A DNA stretch of 64,000 nt from JAAYRQ01 sp035647815 (GCA_035647815.1 DASRMR010000007.1:23080-87079); one strand, 5' to 3'. Shown: positions 50,389-60,135, counted from the first letter of the stretch. The notes: generated by a model from the letters alone, not told the origin. A program made the numbers and translations.

Positions 50389-51783
50389 TTGAATAAAACT
50401 GTAGTCAGGCAATTAGTTCGAGATATGAAGAGATATGTTGATCAAGATGTGGAGATAAATGGTTGGATACGTAGTAATCGTGATCAAAAATCTTTTGGCT
50501 TTATAGCTTTAAATGATGGAACCCATTTTGAAACAGTGCAAGTAGTTTATGAAAAGGATTCTTTAGGTAACTTCGACCAAGTAGCTAAATATAGGGTAGG
50601 TGCAGCAGTTACAGTCAGGGGTACTTTAATAGAAACTCCTAAGGCTAAACAAGCTTTTGAAATTAAAGCTAGAGAAGTAATATTAGAAGGTGATGCACCA
50701 GAAGAATACCCTCTTCAACCTAAAAGACATACCCGGGAATTCTTAAGAGATATTGCTCATTTGAGGCCTCGGACTAATCTTTTTTCAGCAGTATTTAGAA
50801 TTCGTTCAATAGCTGCTTATGCTATACATAAATTTTTCCAAGATAAAGGCTTTGTTCATGTACATTCTCCCATCATCACAGCTAGTGATGCGGAAGGGGC
50901 AGGTGAGATGTTTCGGGTGACTACTTTTGACGGCTTAGAGCTACCTGTTGATGAAAAAGGAAAACTAGATTATGCTCAAGATTTTTTCGGTCGTAGTACA
51001 CACCTTACAGTTAGTGGCCAGTTAGAAGCGGAAGCCTTTGCCTTAGCTTTTCGAGATGTATATACTTTTGGACCAACTTTTCGAGCGGAGAATTCAAATA
51101 CAGCTCGTCACGCCGCAGAATTTTGGATGATCGAGCCGGAAATAGCTTTTGCAGATTTAGAAGATGATATGAATTTAGCGGAAGATATGGTCAAGTATGC
51201 TATTAATTATGTTTTAGAAAATGCACTCGAAGAAATGAATTTTCTAAATCAGTTCGTAGATAAGGGCTTAAAGGAACGGTTAAGTCTGATAATTGAACAA
51301 GAATTTGTGCGGATAACTTATACTAAGGCAGTTAGTTTGTTGGAAGAATCAGGACAAGATTTTGATTATCCGGTCAAATGGGGTAGTGACTTACAAACTG
51401 AACATGAACGCTATTTAACGGAAAAGATCTATGAAAAGCCGGTTTTCGTAACCGATTATCCTAAAGATATTAAGGCTTTTTATATGCGCCAAAATGATGA
51501 TGGCAAAACAGTTGCAGCTATGGATCTCTTAGTTCCCGGAGTAGGAGAGCTTATCGGGGGTAGTCAAAGGGAAGAACGCTATACTAAGTTAGAAACTAGG
51601 ATTGATGAACTGAATATAGACCGAGAATCATTATGGTGGTATTTAGAGCTAAGAAAGTATGGTGGGGTTAAACATGCTGGCTTTGGCTTAGGTTTTGAAA
51701 GATTTATCATGTATTTAACTGGTGTAAGCAACATTAGGGATGTTATTCCATTCCCAAGGACAGTTAATTCGTGCGAGTTTTAA
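50389..51783 (+). CDS. asnS: Asparaginyl-tRNA synthetase
   Basis: Class IIb aminoacyl-tRNA synthetase, 464 aa. An N-terminal OB domain (VEINGWIRSNRDQKSFGFIALNDGT) is followed by the class II core with motif 2 (FGPTFRAENSNTARHAAEFWMIEPE) and motif 3 (GLGFERFIMYLTG). The AsnRS features FHVxSPIITASDAEGAGEMF and C-terminal IRDVIPFPRTVN are present. I start at TTG 50389, 7 bases after gaggagtg, instead of the earlier in-frame ATG 50371, which precedes that Shine-Dalgarno. Confidence 0.94.
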   Translation: MNKTVVRQLVRDMKRYVDQDVEINGWIRSNRDQKSFGFIALNDGTHFETVQVVYEKDSLGNFDQVAKYRVGAAVTVRGTLIETPKAKQAFEIKAREVILEGDAPEEYPLQPKRHTREFLRDIAHLRPRTNLFSAVFRIRSIAAYAIHKFFQDKGFVHVHSPIITASDAEGAGEMFRVTTFDGLELPVDEKGKLDYAQDFFGRSTHLTVSGQLEAEAFALAFRDVYTFGPTFRAENSNTARHAAEFWMIEPEIAFADLEDDMNLAEDMVKYAINYVLENALEEMNFLNQFVDKGLKERLSLIIEQEFVRITYTKAVSLLEESGQDFDYPVKWGSDLQTEHERYLTEKIYEKPVFVTDYPKDIKAFYMRQNDDGKTVAAMDLLVPGVGELIGGSQREERYTKLETRIDELNIDRESLWWYLELRKYGGVKHAGFGLGFERFIMYLTGVSNIRDVIPFPRTVNSCEF

Positions 51784-51807
51784 GTTGGCATAAGAGGAGT
51801 AAAATTA

Positions 51808-52869
51808 TTGATGAGGGTTTTTAGATATATAGTAGTTTATATGTTAATTATACAATTTACTCTACCTTTATTTTTGCAATTAAATCCCATTTATGATTAT
51901 CGCATGAACTATGACCTAGTAAAAGATAATACCGAAAACATTGATTTTATCTTAGATAAAATTAGCCGACAAATAAAAGCTAGTGAAGGAGATTATGTAA
52001 TTATTTTAGGTGACTCGGTAGGTTTTAGTGGACCTGGTCCTAGCACGCAATCGATAGGGTACTTTTTAGAAAAACAAGCCCAAGAGGAAAGTGCTTTAGC
52101 AGCTAAGGTTTACAACTTATCTATGCCAGCTATGCAGACAGGCGATATTTATACTATGTTATTAAAGTTAGATGAAAAAGGAATTGCTACTGATAAGTTG
52201 ATTTTTAATGTTATCTATGCCGGTTTTGTAGCCAGGAACCCTGATCCTCCACCAGTATTCTGGTTAAAAGAAGAGCTGAAAAGGTTAGATAAGGAAGCTT
52301 ATGATCATATTTATCCAGCCTTAAGTGCTAATGGGTATAAAGAAGAAAAAGGAATATTAGCGGCTATAAAAAGGATTTTATGGGACAAGATTGCCTTATT
52401 AAAATATAAAGATGTATTAAAGCTAAATACTTTTAGCTACTTGCCATTTATAAATGAAGAGGCTGAAACTTTAGGCGACTTTAGACCCTGGTATGAAAAA
52501 GAAGGGTTAGCTGAAATGCTTCAAGAACCAGAGTATCTTAATAGTTTTCTAGATACTCCTTTTGATATGAGCAAAAATAATCCCCAGATATTTTTCTTGG
52601 AAAAGATACTTGAACATCAAAAGGGCAAAGATACTTTAGTTTATATAGGTGGAACGAACACGGAGTTAATGCCGGAACAAGTTAATGCACCAGGCTATAA
52701 AGATAATTTAGCCCAAATAGATAATTATTTTATGGAGCGAGAAGTTACTTATATTAATTTCCAAAATAAAATTGACAACCAGTATTTTACGGATCATGTT
52801 CATCTAACTGGAGAGGGCTACCAGAAGATGGTCCAGATTATTTACGCTAAAATTAATGAGGGAGATTAG
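51808..52869 (+). CDS. SGNH-like hydrolase/acetyltransferase partner of MBOAT
   Basis: 353-aa protein with an N-terminal membrane segment (about residues 5-25) and an extracytoplasmic SGNH fold: IILGDSVGFSGPGPS holds the nucleophile block and a late DHVHLTGEGYQ supplies the Asp-x2-His dyad. It pairs with an MBOAT gene 5 bases downstream, the arrangement of AlgX/AlgJ-like or DltD-like partners that transfer acyl groups to extracellular polymers. The acceptor glycan is unknown. Start TTG 51808 or ATG 51811, after gaggag. Confidence 0.8.
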   Translation: MMRVFRYIVVYMLIIQFTLPLFLQLNPIYDYRMNYDLVKDNTENIDFILDKISRQIKASEGDYVIILGDSVGFSGPGPSTQSIGYFLEKQAQEESALAAKVYNLSMPAMQTGDIYTMLLKLDEKGIATDKLIFNVIYAGFVARNPDPPPVFWLKEELKRLDKEAYDHIYPALSANGYKEEKGILAAIKRILWDKIALLKYKDVLKLNTFSYLPFINEEAETLGDFRPWYEKEGLAEMLQEPEYLNSFLDTPFDMSKNNPQIFFLEKILEHQKGKDTLVYIGGTNTELMPEQVNAPGYKDNLAQIDNYFMEREVTYINFQNKIDNQYFTDHVHLTGEGYQKMVQIIYAKINEGD

Positions 52870-52874
52870 ATTGA

Positions 52875-54299
52875 ATGCTTTTTCAAACGCCAGAATTTAT
52901 ACTGTTTTTAGGTATAACCCTCTTAATTTATTATAAATTTCCTAATCTACGTCTATATACTCTAGGCTTTGCTAACCTACTATTTTATGGGGTAGTAGGG
53001 CTGGGGGCGGTTATTTTATTTTTGGGAATTATTACGATAAGTTATTTATTATCCTTTGGTTTGCAAGGTAAATATAAAAAGATATTTATTTGGATTGCTA
53101 TTCTTATAAATGTTGCTAACCTAATCTTATTTCAATATTCTATTTTGCTACTTACCTCTCTAGAACAGCTATTAGCCATAGAATTAATCATAAAGAACAC
53201 TTTAGTAACTCATCTAATTTTGCCTATTGGGATTTCTTTTTATACTTTTCAGATGATTGCTTATTTAGTCGATGTTTATCAAGAGAAAATAGAAGTATGT
53301 AAATCATGGCTAACATTTTGGGTGTTTATGTCTTTCTTTGGACAGCTAATTGCAGGTCCTATTATGCGGGGGAAAGATTTAATTCCTCAAGTTCAAAAGT
53401 TAAAAACTATAGTCTTAGATGATGCTAATTTAAAGTTAGGGGCGGGATTATTCTTACTAGGACTATTTAAAAAAGTAGTTTTAGCAGATAATTTAGCTAT
53501 ATATGCAGATTTGGCTTTTCAGCATGGGGCAAGCCTAACGGGGCCTGAAGCATGGATAGCAGCATTTGTATATACTTTTCAGATATATTTTGATTTTTCT
53601 GCCTATAGTGAAATGGCTTTAGGAATAGGCTATCTCTTCGGAATAAAATTAGCTGTAAACTTTAAGACTCCATATATTAGTCGCAATCCTACGGAGTTTT
53701 GGAGGAGATGGCATATAACTCTCTCAACTTGGATTAGAGATTATATATATATCCCTTTAGGGGGTTCACGTAAAGGAGAAAACAGGCAATATGCTAACCT
53801 GTTTATGGCTATGACTATATCAGGTTTATGGCATGGAGCAGCTTGGAATTTCGCTATATGGGGCATGTACCATGGCGCCCTATTAATAGGGCATAAGTTT
53901 TATCTTAAATTTCTAGATAAGACGAGTTTAAAAAAGTTTGCTAACAATATATGGAGCAAGCTCATCAGTATTGCAATTTTCTTTCCTTTAGTTGCTTTGG
54001 GGTGGGTATTTTTTAGGCAAGGAGATATTACTGTAGCAACTCAGATGATTAATAAGATGTTGACTACTAATCCTTTGGCAGTCGACTCGTCACTATACAA
54101 ATACATCTTATTAATACTAGGATTATATTTTGCCCATGTTCTGGAATACATAGCTATTAAAAATCAAGATAAAATTACTCAGCTCTGGCATAAGATTTTG
54201 CCAGCTCCTTTGAGGGGTATTTTTTATACGATTATAATAGTTATAATTGTAATCTTCTTAAAAAATGAGACGAGTGCTTTTATATATTTTCAGTTTTAA
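52875..54299 (+). CDS. MBOAT family O-acyltransferase
   Basis: 474-aa polytopic membrane acyltransferase of the AlgI/DltB group, about eleven membrane segments. It contains the signature FSAYSEMALGIGYLFGIKLAVNFKTPYISRNPTEFWRRWHITLSTWIRDYIYIPLGG, and SGLWHGAAWNF with the conserved MBOAT histidine. It moves acetyl groups across the membrane for surface polysaccharide modification, together with the upstream SGNH protein. No dlt or alginate genes are nearby, so the acceptor is open. Confidence 0.92.
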   Translation: MLFQTPEFILFLGITLLIYYKFPNLRLYTLGFANLLFYGVVGLGAVILFLGIITISYLLSFGLQGKYKKIFIWIAILINVANLILFQYSILLLTSLEQLLAIELIIKNTLVTHLILPIGISFYTFQMIAYLVDVYQEKIEVCKSWLTFWVFMSFFGQLIAGPIMRGKDLIPQVQKLKTIVLDDANLKLGAGLFLLGLFKKVVLADNLAIYADLAFQHGASLTGPEAWIAAFVYTFQIYFDFSAYSEMALGIGYLFGIKLAVNFKTPYISRNPTEFWRRWHITLSTWIRDYIYIPLGGSRKGENRQYANLFMAMTISGLWHGAAWNFAIWGMYHGALLIGHKFYLKFLDKTSLKKFANNIWSKLISIAIFFPLVALGWVFFRQGDITVATQMINKMLTTNPLAVDSSLYKYILLILGLYFAHVLEYIAIKNQDKITQLWHKILPAPLRGIFYTIIIVIIVIFLKNETSAFIYFQF

Positions 54300-54432
54300 A
54301 AAGAAATTTAGTGCATAAAAGTTGATAATAGGCTATACTAAGGAATGGTGTGTAAAGCTGATATTCTTGTTTAAAAAAACAGGTTTTAGGAGAATATATA
54401 TCTATAAACAAATAAAAAGGAGTAATGCATAA

Positions 54433-55860
54433 TTGGGAACTTTCCAAGAATTAAATTTAGATGAAAAAACTATCCAAGCAATAAACAGTATGGGGTTTGA
54501 AGAGACGACCCCTATTCAAGCTCGAACTATTCCATTAGCTTTAACCGGCAAGGATTTGATCGGGAGGGCTCAGACTGGTACAGGTAAAACAGCTGCATAT
54601 GGGATTCCACTCGTAGAAAAGTGTGATCAGAACAATAATGCGGTACAGGCCTTAGTTATAACCCCGACTCGTGAACTAGCTATGCAGGTAGCAGAGGAGC
54701 TAAACCGTATAGGTCAATATAAGCAAGTTAAATCTTTGCCTATATATGGTGGTCAAGATATAGGCAGGCAAATTAGAGGCTTAAAAAGAGGTGTGCAGAT
54801 AGTTGTAGGAACACCTGGTAGACTGATGGATCATTTAAGACGTAGAACTTTAAAGGTTAATCAAATTAACATGATAGTCTTAGATGAAGCTGATGAAATG
54901 CTTAATATGGGCTTTCGTGAGGATATTGAGGAAATATTAAAACAGATGCCAGCAGAAAGGCAAAGTTTACTATTTTCCGCAACTATGCCACAACATATCC
55001 ATAGGTTAGCTAAAGAATTTATGAATGAACCAGAGCTAATCAGTATTAATCCAAAGCAGTTGACGGTTAAAAATATAGAACAACACTATATAGAGTTAAA
55101 TGAAGGCCAAAAGCTAGATGTCTTATGTAGATTACTTGATACACAAAGTCCTGATATGTGTATCGTATTTAGCCGTACTAAGCGTAGAGTCGATGAGATT
55201 GCGGAAGCACTTTCTAAACGTGGTTATTCAGCTGAAGGCATACATGGAGATCTTAACCAAAGTAGACGAGATCAGATAATGAGGACATTCAAGGCGGGAA
55301 CTAGTGAGATTTTAGTAGCTACTGATGTAGCAGCTAGAGGACTCGATATTAGTGGAGTTACACATATTTATAACTTTGATATACCTCAAGATCCTGAGAG
55401 TTATGTACACCGTATCGGAAGAACAGGACGAGCCGGAGAAGAAGGTGTCGCATTAACTTTTGTTACATCACGGGAAATGGGTCATCTTAGATTAATAGAA
55501 AATCTGACTAAACTTAGAATTAGACGTCAACCTATTCCTACTATGAGTGAAGTTTATGCAGGCTTACAAAAGGTCGTAATTGAAGAATTAATCGACATTA
55601 TTGAAAATGAAGATAGCCAAATGTATAAAAGTAGTGCTCAAAACTTGTTAAATGAATATGATTCGGTAACTTTACTATCAGCTGCTCTTAAAATGATGAC
55701 TAAGGAACCGAAAGATAAACCGAATGTAGTATTATCTTCAGCGCCTCCTATTAGTGTAAAGAGGAATAATCCTAGCAATAGGGGACAAAAGAGATTTAAT
55801 GACAGGCGTAGGGATAACAAAAGAAGTAGTTCACCGAAGTCTAAACAATATAATAGATAA
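54433..55860 (+). CDS. DEAD-box ATP-dependent RNA helicase (CshA-like)
   Basis: 475-aa RNA helicase with Q motif (FEETTPIQARTIPLAL), motif I AQTGTGKT, PTRELAMQ, motif II VLDEADEM, SAT and the HRIGRTGRAG motif VI. The C-terminal tail is Lys/Arg/Asn-rich (SNRGQKRFNDRRRDNKRSSSP), for RNA binding. It resembles CshA, involved in ribosome assembly and RNA decay. The start is TTG 54433 after aaggagt. Terminator follows. Confidence 0.93.
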   Translation: MGTFQELNLDEKTIQAINSMGFEETTPIQARTIPLALTGKDLIGRAQTGTGKTAAYGIPLVEKCDQNNNAVQALVITPTRELAMQVAEELNRIGQYKQVKSLPIYGGQDIGRQIRGLKRGVQIVVGTPGRLMDHLRRRTLKVNQINMIVLDEADEMLNMGFREDIEEILKQMPAERQSLLFSATMPQHIHRLAKEFMNEPELISINPKQLTVKNIEQHYIELNEGQKLDVLCRLLDTQSPDMCIVFSRTKRRVDEIAEALSKRGYSAEGIHGDLNQSRRDQIMRTFKAGTSEILVATDVAARGLDISGVTHIYNFDIPQDPESYVHRIGRTGRAGEEGVALTFVTSREMGHLRLIENLTKLRIRRQPIPTMSEVYAGLQKVVIEELIDIIENEDSQMYKSSAQNLLNEYDSVTLLSAALKMMTKEPKDKPNVVLSSAPPISVKRNNPSNRGQKRFNDRRRDNKRSSSPKSKQYNR

Positions 55861-55899
55861 TAATAAGTTTTAAATCTCCTCGAAGCTTAAAACACCAGT

Positions 55900-55934
55900 A
55901 AAGATCAGGCATTACGCTTGATCTTTTTTATTTT
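55900..55934 (+). terminator. Terminator after the helicase gene
   Basis: AAAGATCAGGC and GCTTGATCTTT form an 11-bp stem with one G-T pair, followed by TTTTATTTT. Confidence 0.85.
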
Positions 55935-56006
55935 AACTAATGAAATAAAAATTTTATCAAGAGGGCAAGCTATTATTAGTTTATCCTCTATGTAAGGGGT
56001 GATTTT

Positions 56007-56972
56007 ATGGAAACATCTAAATTAGCTACTTTTGCCGGAGGCTGTTTTTGGTGTATGGTAGAACCTTTCCAAGATATAGATGGTGTAATAACGGTAATTT
56101 CAGGTTATACGGGTGGTAGTTCCGTAAATCCCACTTATGAAGATGTTATAAGTGGTACAACTGGACATGTTGAAGCAGTACAGGTGACATACGATTCCGA
56201 AGTTGTAGATTATGCGCAATTACTAGAAGTGTTTTGGCGTCAGATAGATCCTACTGATAATGGTGGTCAATTTGGAGACCGTGGTCCCCAGTACGCGACG
56301 GCAATTTTTTATCATGATGAAGAACAAAAACAAATTGCCAAAAAACATAAAGAAGAGTTAGAAAAATCAGGGATCTTTAAACATCCTATAGTTACAGAAA
56401 TATTGAGCGCAGAAAAGTTTTATCCTGCAGAAGATTATCATCAAGATTTTCACCTGAAGAATGCGGCACATTATAAAAGATATAGTAATCATTCCGGAAG
56501 GGAAAGGTTTATAGCTAAAAATTGGCTGGCAAGTGAGAAGTTTGATTTTAATCAGGATAGTCGTTTACGAGACTTAACTCCCCATCAATATAAAGTGACC
56601 CAAGAAAAGGGCACAGAAGCTCCTTATGATAATGAGTTTTGGGATAATAATGATGAAGGAATTTATGTAGATATTGTCTCAGGTGAGCCATTATTTAGTT
56701 CGCATGACAAATATGATTCCGGAACTGGTTGGCCTAGTTTTACGCAGCCACTGGTAGAAGATAATATGGTGTATAAGGAAGATCGGCAATTATTTATGAA
56801 AAGGGTTGAAGTCCTAAGTAAATCAGCCAATTCACACTTAGGACATGTATTTAAAGATGGGCCTCAACCGAGTGGATTAAGATATTGCATTAATTCGGCC
56901 TCATTAAGGTTTATTCCTCAGGAAAAGCTAGGTGAAGAAGGTTATCAGGATTATGAACACCTTTTCCGATAA
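56007..56972 (+). CDS. msrAB: Fused peptide methionine sulfoxide reductase MsrA/MsrB
   Basis: 321-aa bifunctional repair enzyme. The N-terminal MsrA domain (1-150) has GGCFWC with catalytic Cys13 and reduces S-sulfoxides; the C-terminal MsrB domain (about 175-320) has SGTGWPSF and catalytic Cys294 in GLRYCINSASLRF for R-sulfoxides. The Cys-x2-Cys pairs that bind zinc in many MsrB domains are missing. ATG 56007 after aaggggtga. It stands alone between two terminators/convergent genes. Confidence 0.95.
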   Translation: METSKLATFAGGCFWCMVEPFQDIDGVITVISGYTGGSSVNPTYEDVISGTTGHVEAVQVTYDSEVVDYAQLLEVFWRQIDPTDNGGQFGDRGPQYATAIFYHDEEQKQIAKKHKEELEKSGIFKHPIVTEILSAEKFYPAEDYHQDFHLKNAAHYKRYSNHSGRERFIAKNWLASEKFDFNQDSRLRDLTPHQYKVTQEKGTEAPYDNEFWDNNDEGIYVDIVSGEPLFSSHDKYDSGTGWPSFTQPLVEDNMVYKEDRQLFMKRVEVLSKSANSHLGHVFKDGPQPSGLRYCINSASLRFIPQEKLGEEGYQDYEHLFR

Positions 56973-56973
56973 A

Positions 56974-57825
56974 CTATCTATTTATAGGCAAAAAGCCTTC
57001 ACCTAGTACTTCATGAGTATTCTGAACGCTAATGAAAGCATTGTGGTCTATATCTTGGATAAAATTACGTAACCGTATAAATTCGCGTCTTTTAATTATA
57101 GTAACTATTACATCGCGGTTTTCATCGGTGTAGGCACCATGTGCTGTATAAATAGTTGCTCCACGATCTAAGTGTTGGACGATATAATCTTTGACTTGCT
57201 CTATTTCGGTAGTTATTATAGTAACATGTTTACTTATAGTTAGACCTTCGATAGCATAGTCAATTACGAATCCGAAGAGTATTACACCTAATAATGCATA
57301 CATCCCTTTTTCTAGGCCAAATACGAATACTGCACCAATAGTTATGAAGAAGTCGATCATTAAAAGACCTTTACCCATATCAACACCGTAATAGGAATAC
57401 AAGATACGGGCGAGTATGTCTGTGCCACCACTGGAAGCATCTTGATTAAATAAAATAGCAATACCAATACCCGAAATAAGTACGCCAAAAAATAGCTGGA
57501 TTAAGATATCATTAGCTAAGGGAGCACTTAAAGGGTAAACTTTTTCAAAAAACCATATTATCAAGGGAATTGCTATGCTACAATATACAGTTTTTAGACC
57601 AAAAGCGGTACCCATTAAGATAGAACCTATAATTAGTAGTATAATACTCATAATGAGTACTAATAATCCTAGAGGTAGCTGGGGGAAAAAGGTGTTTAAT
57701 ACTAGGGATGCACCAGTAATGCCACCAGCTGCTATATCGTTAGGGGCTAAAAAAAAGTAGAAGCCTGCGGCATCCATGGTCGCACCAAGGGTTAATAGTA
57801 AAAAGCCTTTAATTTTATTTATCAT
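56974..57825 (-). CDS. YitT family membrane protein
   Basis: 283-aa protein with five or six membrane segments (DUF161/YitT) and a C-terminal DUF2179 domain (about 200-283, HVTIITTEIEQVKDYIVQHLDRGATIYTAHGAYTDENRDVIVTIIKRREFIRLRNFIQDIDHNAFI). The segment ATMDAAGFYFFLAPNDIAAGGITGASLVLN and DQDASSGGTDILARIL-like SSGGTDI are conserved. I begin at ATG 57825 with gaggga upstream; a TTG at 57864 is in frame. Function unknown; likely small-molecule transport. Confidence 0.9.
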   Translation of the reverse strand: MINKIKGFLLLTLGATMDAAGFYFFLAPNDIAAGGITGASLVLNTFFPQLPLGLLVLIMSIILLIIGSILMGTAFGLKTVYCSIAIPLIIWFFEKVYPLSAPLANDILIQLFFGVLISGIGIAILFNQDASSGGTDILARILYSYYGVDMGKGLLMIDFFITIGAVFVFGLEKGMYALLGVILFGFVIDYAIEGLTISKHVTIITTEIEQVKDYIVQHLDRGATIYTAHGAYTDENRDVIVTIIKRREFIRLRNFIQDIDHNAFISVQNTHEVLGEGFLPINR

Positions 57826-57955
57826 ACTAGAAGTTCCCTCATTTTTTATATTATTATCCCCCAAAAGAAAGTTTATAGTAGGGGATTTGCAATATAACCA
57901 TATGTTAGGTTATCTTATTACTATGAATTTAGCAATTTATTGAGGAGGGGAAGAC

Positions 57956-59713
57956 ATGGTTAATTCTGATTTAAAAAAAGATGAAAAAGATGAAAATCTT
58001 AATGAGGATGGAGTCGAATTATCTGTTAACTTTATTCAAAATATTATAAGTGAAGATAAGGTGAGTGGGAAAAACCAAGGAAGAGTACATACCCGTTTTC
58101 CTCCTGAGCCAAACGGATATTTACATATTGGACATGCCAAATCTATCTGTCTTAACTTTGGGCTAGCTATGAATAATGGCGGAATATGTAACTTAAGGTT
58201 TGATGATACTAATCCAGATAAAGAAGAAGTAGAATATGTAGATTCTATTCAAGAGGATGTAAAGTGGCTAGGATTTGATTGGGAAGATCGTATGTATTAC
58301 GCATCCGATTACTTTGATCAGTTTTATGAGTTTGCTATTGGTTTAATTGAATCTGGAGATGCCTTTGTATGTGATTTAAGTGCAGAAGAAATGAGAGAAT
58401 ACCGAGGCACTTTAACTGAACCAGGTAAAGATAGTCCTTATCGTAATAGAAGCAAGGAAGAAAATCTAGAGCTTTTTATAGCTATGAAAAACGGGGAATT
58501 CCCTGATGGTTCTAGGGTCTTAAGGGCTAAAATCGACATGAGTTCAGGCAATGTTAATATGAGAGATCCAGTAATATATAGAATTCAAAGGTCAACCCAT
58601 CATAGAACTGGGGACGAGTGGTGCATTTATCCCATGTATGATTATGCTCATCCATTATCAGATGCCTTGGAGAGTATTACTCATTCTATATGCACAATAG
58701 AATTTGAAGATCATAGACCATTATATGATTGGTTTCTAGATAAAGTTGATTATGGTTATGAAAAATATGGCCGACCCCAGCAAATTGAATTTGCTCGCCT
58801 AAATCTAACTTATACAGTTATGAGCAAGAGAAGGTTGCGGGTATTAGTTGAAGCGGGACTAGTAGATGGCTGGGATGATCCTCGTATGCCGACTATTTCC
58901 GGTTTGCGTCGGAGAGGCTATACTCCTGAAGCGATTAAGGACTTTTGTGATCGTATCGGTGTTGCCAAGCGTAATAGCATGGTTGATATTGCCTTATTAG
59001 AACATTGTTTAAGGGAAGAGCTTAATGTTAAGGCAGGACGGGTAATGGGAGTTTTGCGTCCAGTTAAAATTGTGATTACTAATTATCCTGCTGATCAGGT
59101 GGAATGGGTAGAAACAGAGAACCATCCCGGAAGACCGGAAACTGGAAAAAGAGAGGTTCCTTTTTCAAAGGAGATTTATATTGAGGCAGAAGACTTTATG
59201 GAAGACCCTCCGAAGAAATTCTTTAGGCTTTCACCCGGGAATGAAGTACGACTTAAGAGTGCTTATATAATTAAGTGTGAAGAGGTTATTAAAGATGAAA
59301 CCACAGGTGAAATAATCGAGATAAGATGCACATATGATCCAGAATCAAAAAGTGGTGGCCCTAATGCAGGACGTAAGGTGAAGGGAACCCTACATTGGGT
59401 CTCGGCCGAACATTCTATTCCTGCGGAAATAAGATTATATGAAAACTTATTTACTGAGGAAAACCCAGATGCAGATGATGGTATAGATTTTCAAGATAAA
59501 ATAAACCCAGAATCACTCACAGTATTAAAAAACTGTCGAGTAGAACCTATGCTTAAAAATGCTACTTTAGATGAAAGGTTCCAGTTTTTAAGACAAGGGT
59601 ATTTTTGTCTTGATTCTAGTTCTACTGAGGATAAATTAGTGTTTAATCGGATAGTTTCACTAAGGGATAGTTGGGCTAGGATGCAGAAGCAAAAACAAAA
59701 ACAAAAGGGGTAG
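57956..59713 (+). CDS. glnS: Glutaminyl-tRNA synthetase
   Basis: Class I aminoacyl-tRNA synthetase, 585 aa. HIGH motif in RFPPEPNGYLHIGHAKSICLN; GlnRS-specific LRFDDTNPDKE; KMSKS-type MSKRR at about residue 290; two C-terminal beta-barrel anticodon domains. Many Clostridia instead use GatCAB, so a GlnRS next to a separate AsnRS suggests direct Asn and Gln charging. ATG 57956 with gaggagggg upstream. Terminator at 59763. Confidence 0.95.
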   Translation: MVNSDLKKDEKDENLNEDGVELSVNFIQNIISEDKVSGKNQGRVHTRFPPEPNGYLHIGHAKSICLNFGLAMNNGGICNLRFDDTNPDKEEVEYVDSIQEDVKWLGFDWEDRMYYASDYFDQFYEFAIGLIESGDAFVCDLSAEEMREYRGTLTEPGKDSPYRNRSKEENLELFIAMKNGEFPDGSRVLRAKIDMSSGNVNMRDPVIYRIQRSTHHRTGDEWCIYPMYDYAHPLSDALESITHSICTIEFEDHRPLYDWFLDKVDYGYEKYGRPQQIEFARLNLTYTVMSKRRLRVLVEAGLVDGWDDPRMPTISGLRRRGYTPEAIKDFCDRIGVAKRNSMVDIALLEHCLREELNVKAGRVMGVLRPVKIVITNYPADQVEWVETENHPGRPETGKREVPFSKEIYIEAEDFMEDPPKKFFRLSPGNEVRLKSAYIIKCEEVIKDETTGEIIEIRCTYDPESKSGGPNAGRKVKGTLHWVSAEHSIPAEIRLYENLFTEENPDADDGIDFQDKINPESLTVLKNCRVEPMLKNATLDERFQFLRQGYFCLDSSSTEDKLVFNRIVSLRDSWARMQKQKQKQKG

Positions 59714-59762
59714 GAATTGAGCAAAAGGCTAAAATAGTTGATGGATTTTCTTATCATAGAGG

Positions 59763-59800
59763 AGAGCGAACAGGATATTTGCCTATTCGCTCTTTATATA
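59763..59800 (+). terminator. Terminator after glnS
   Basis: AGAGCGAACAGG and CCTATTCGCTCT pair with one mismatch around a 7-base loop, followed by a T-rich run. Confidence 0.8.
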
Positions 59801-59859
59801 CTTACTTATTCTCTAGTAAAGTTTTTATAGGTTGACCAACCTAGTAAATCATAGATTAA

Positions 59860-60030
59860 TCAGTAGCCTAGAAATCCTTCTATAATGCTTATTGCTCCTA
59901 AAAAGTATGCTATCCAGATCCAAGTAGAACTTATGGGAAAAACAGAAGGTATAAAGAGTAAAATGACACCTATACTGATTCTTATAATCCTATCTATGTT
60001 ACCGACATTTCTTTTAAAATCTAGATTCAT
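59860..60030 (-). CDS. DUF2892 family small membrane protein
   Basis: 56-aa protein missed by length cut-offs. ATG 60030 follows gaggtgg by 7 bases on the minus strand. The product begins NLDFKRNVGNIDRIIRISIGVI and continues with two short hydrophobic segments (about 19-32 and 36-52), the pattern of the DUF2892/YgaP membrane-domain family (KxNVGxxDRxIR). No rhodanese domain is attached. Its role is unknown; it stands between glnS and walJ in the reverse orientation. Confidence 0.82.
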   Translation of the reverse strand: MNLDFKRNVGNIDRIIRISIGVILLFIPSVFPISSTWIWIAYFLGAISIIEGFLGY

Positions 60031-60135
60031 TTGTAAACCACCTCAAATTATATTATGTCCAAGAGGTAATAAATCTAGTAGAATAGTATTGGAATTAAAA
60101 TTAACGATTTTTTATTAATTAAGGAGTTAATATAT

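Noticed and set aside
59885..60118. Plus-strand ORF of 77 codons
   Set aside because: It is the antisense shadow of the DUF2892 gene and has no Shine-Dalgarno sequence.
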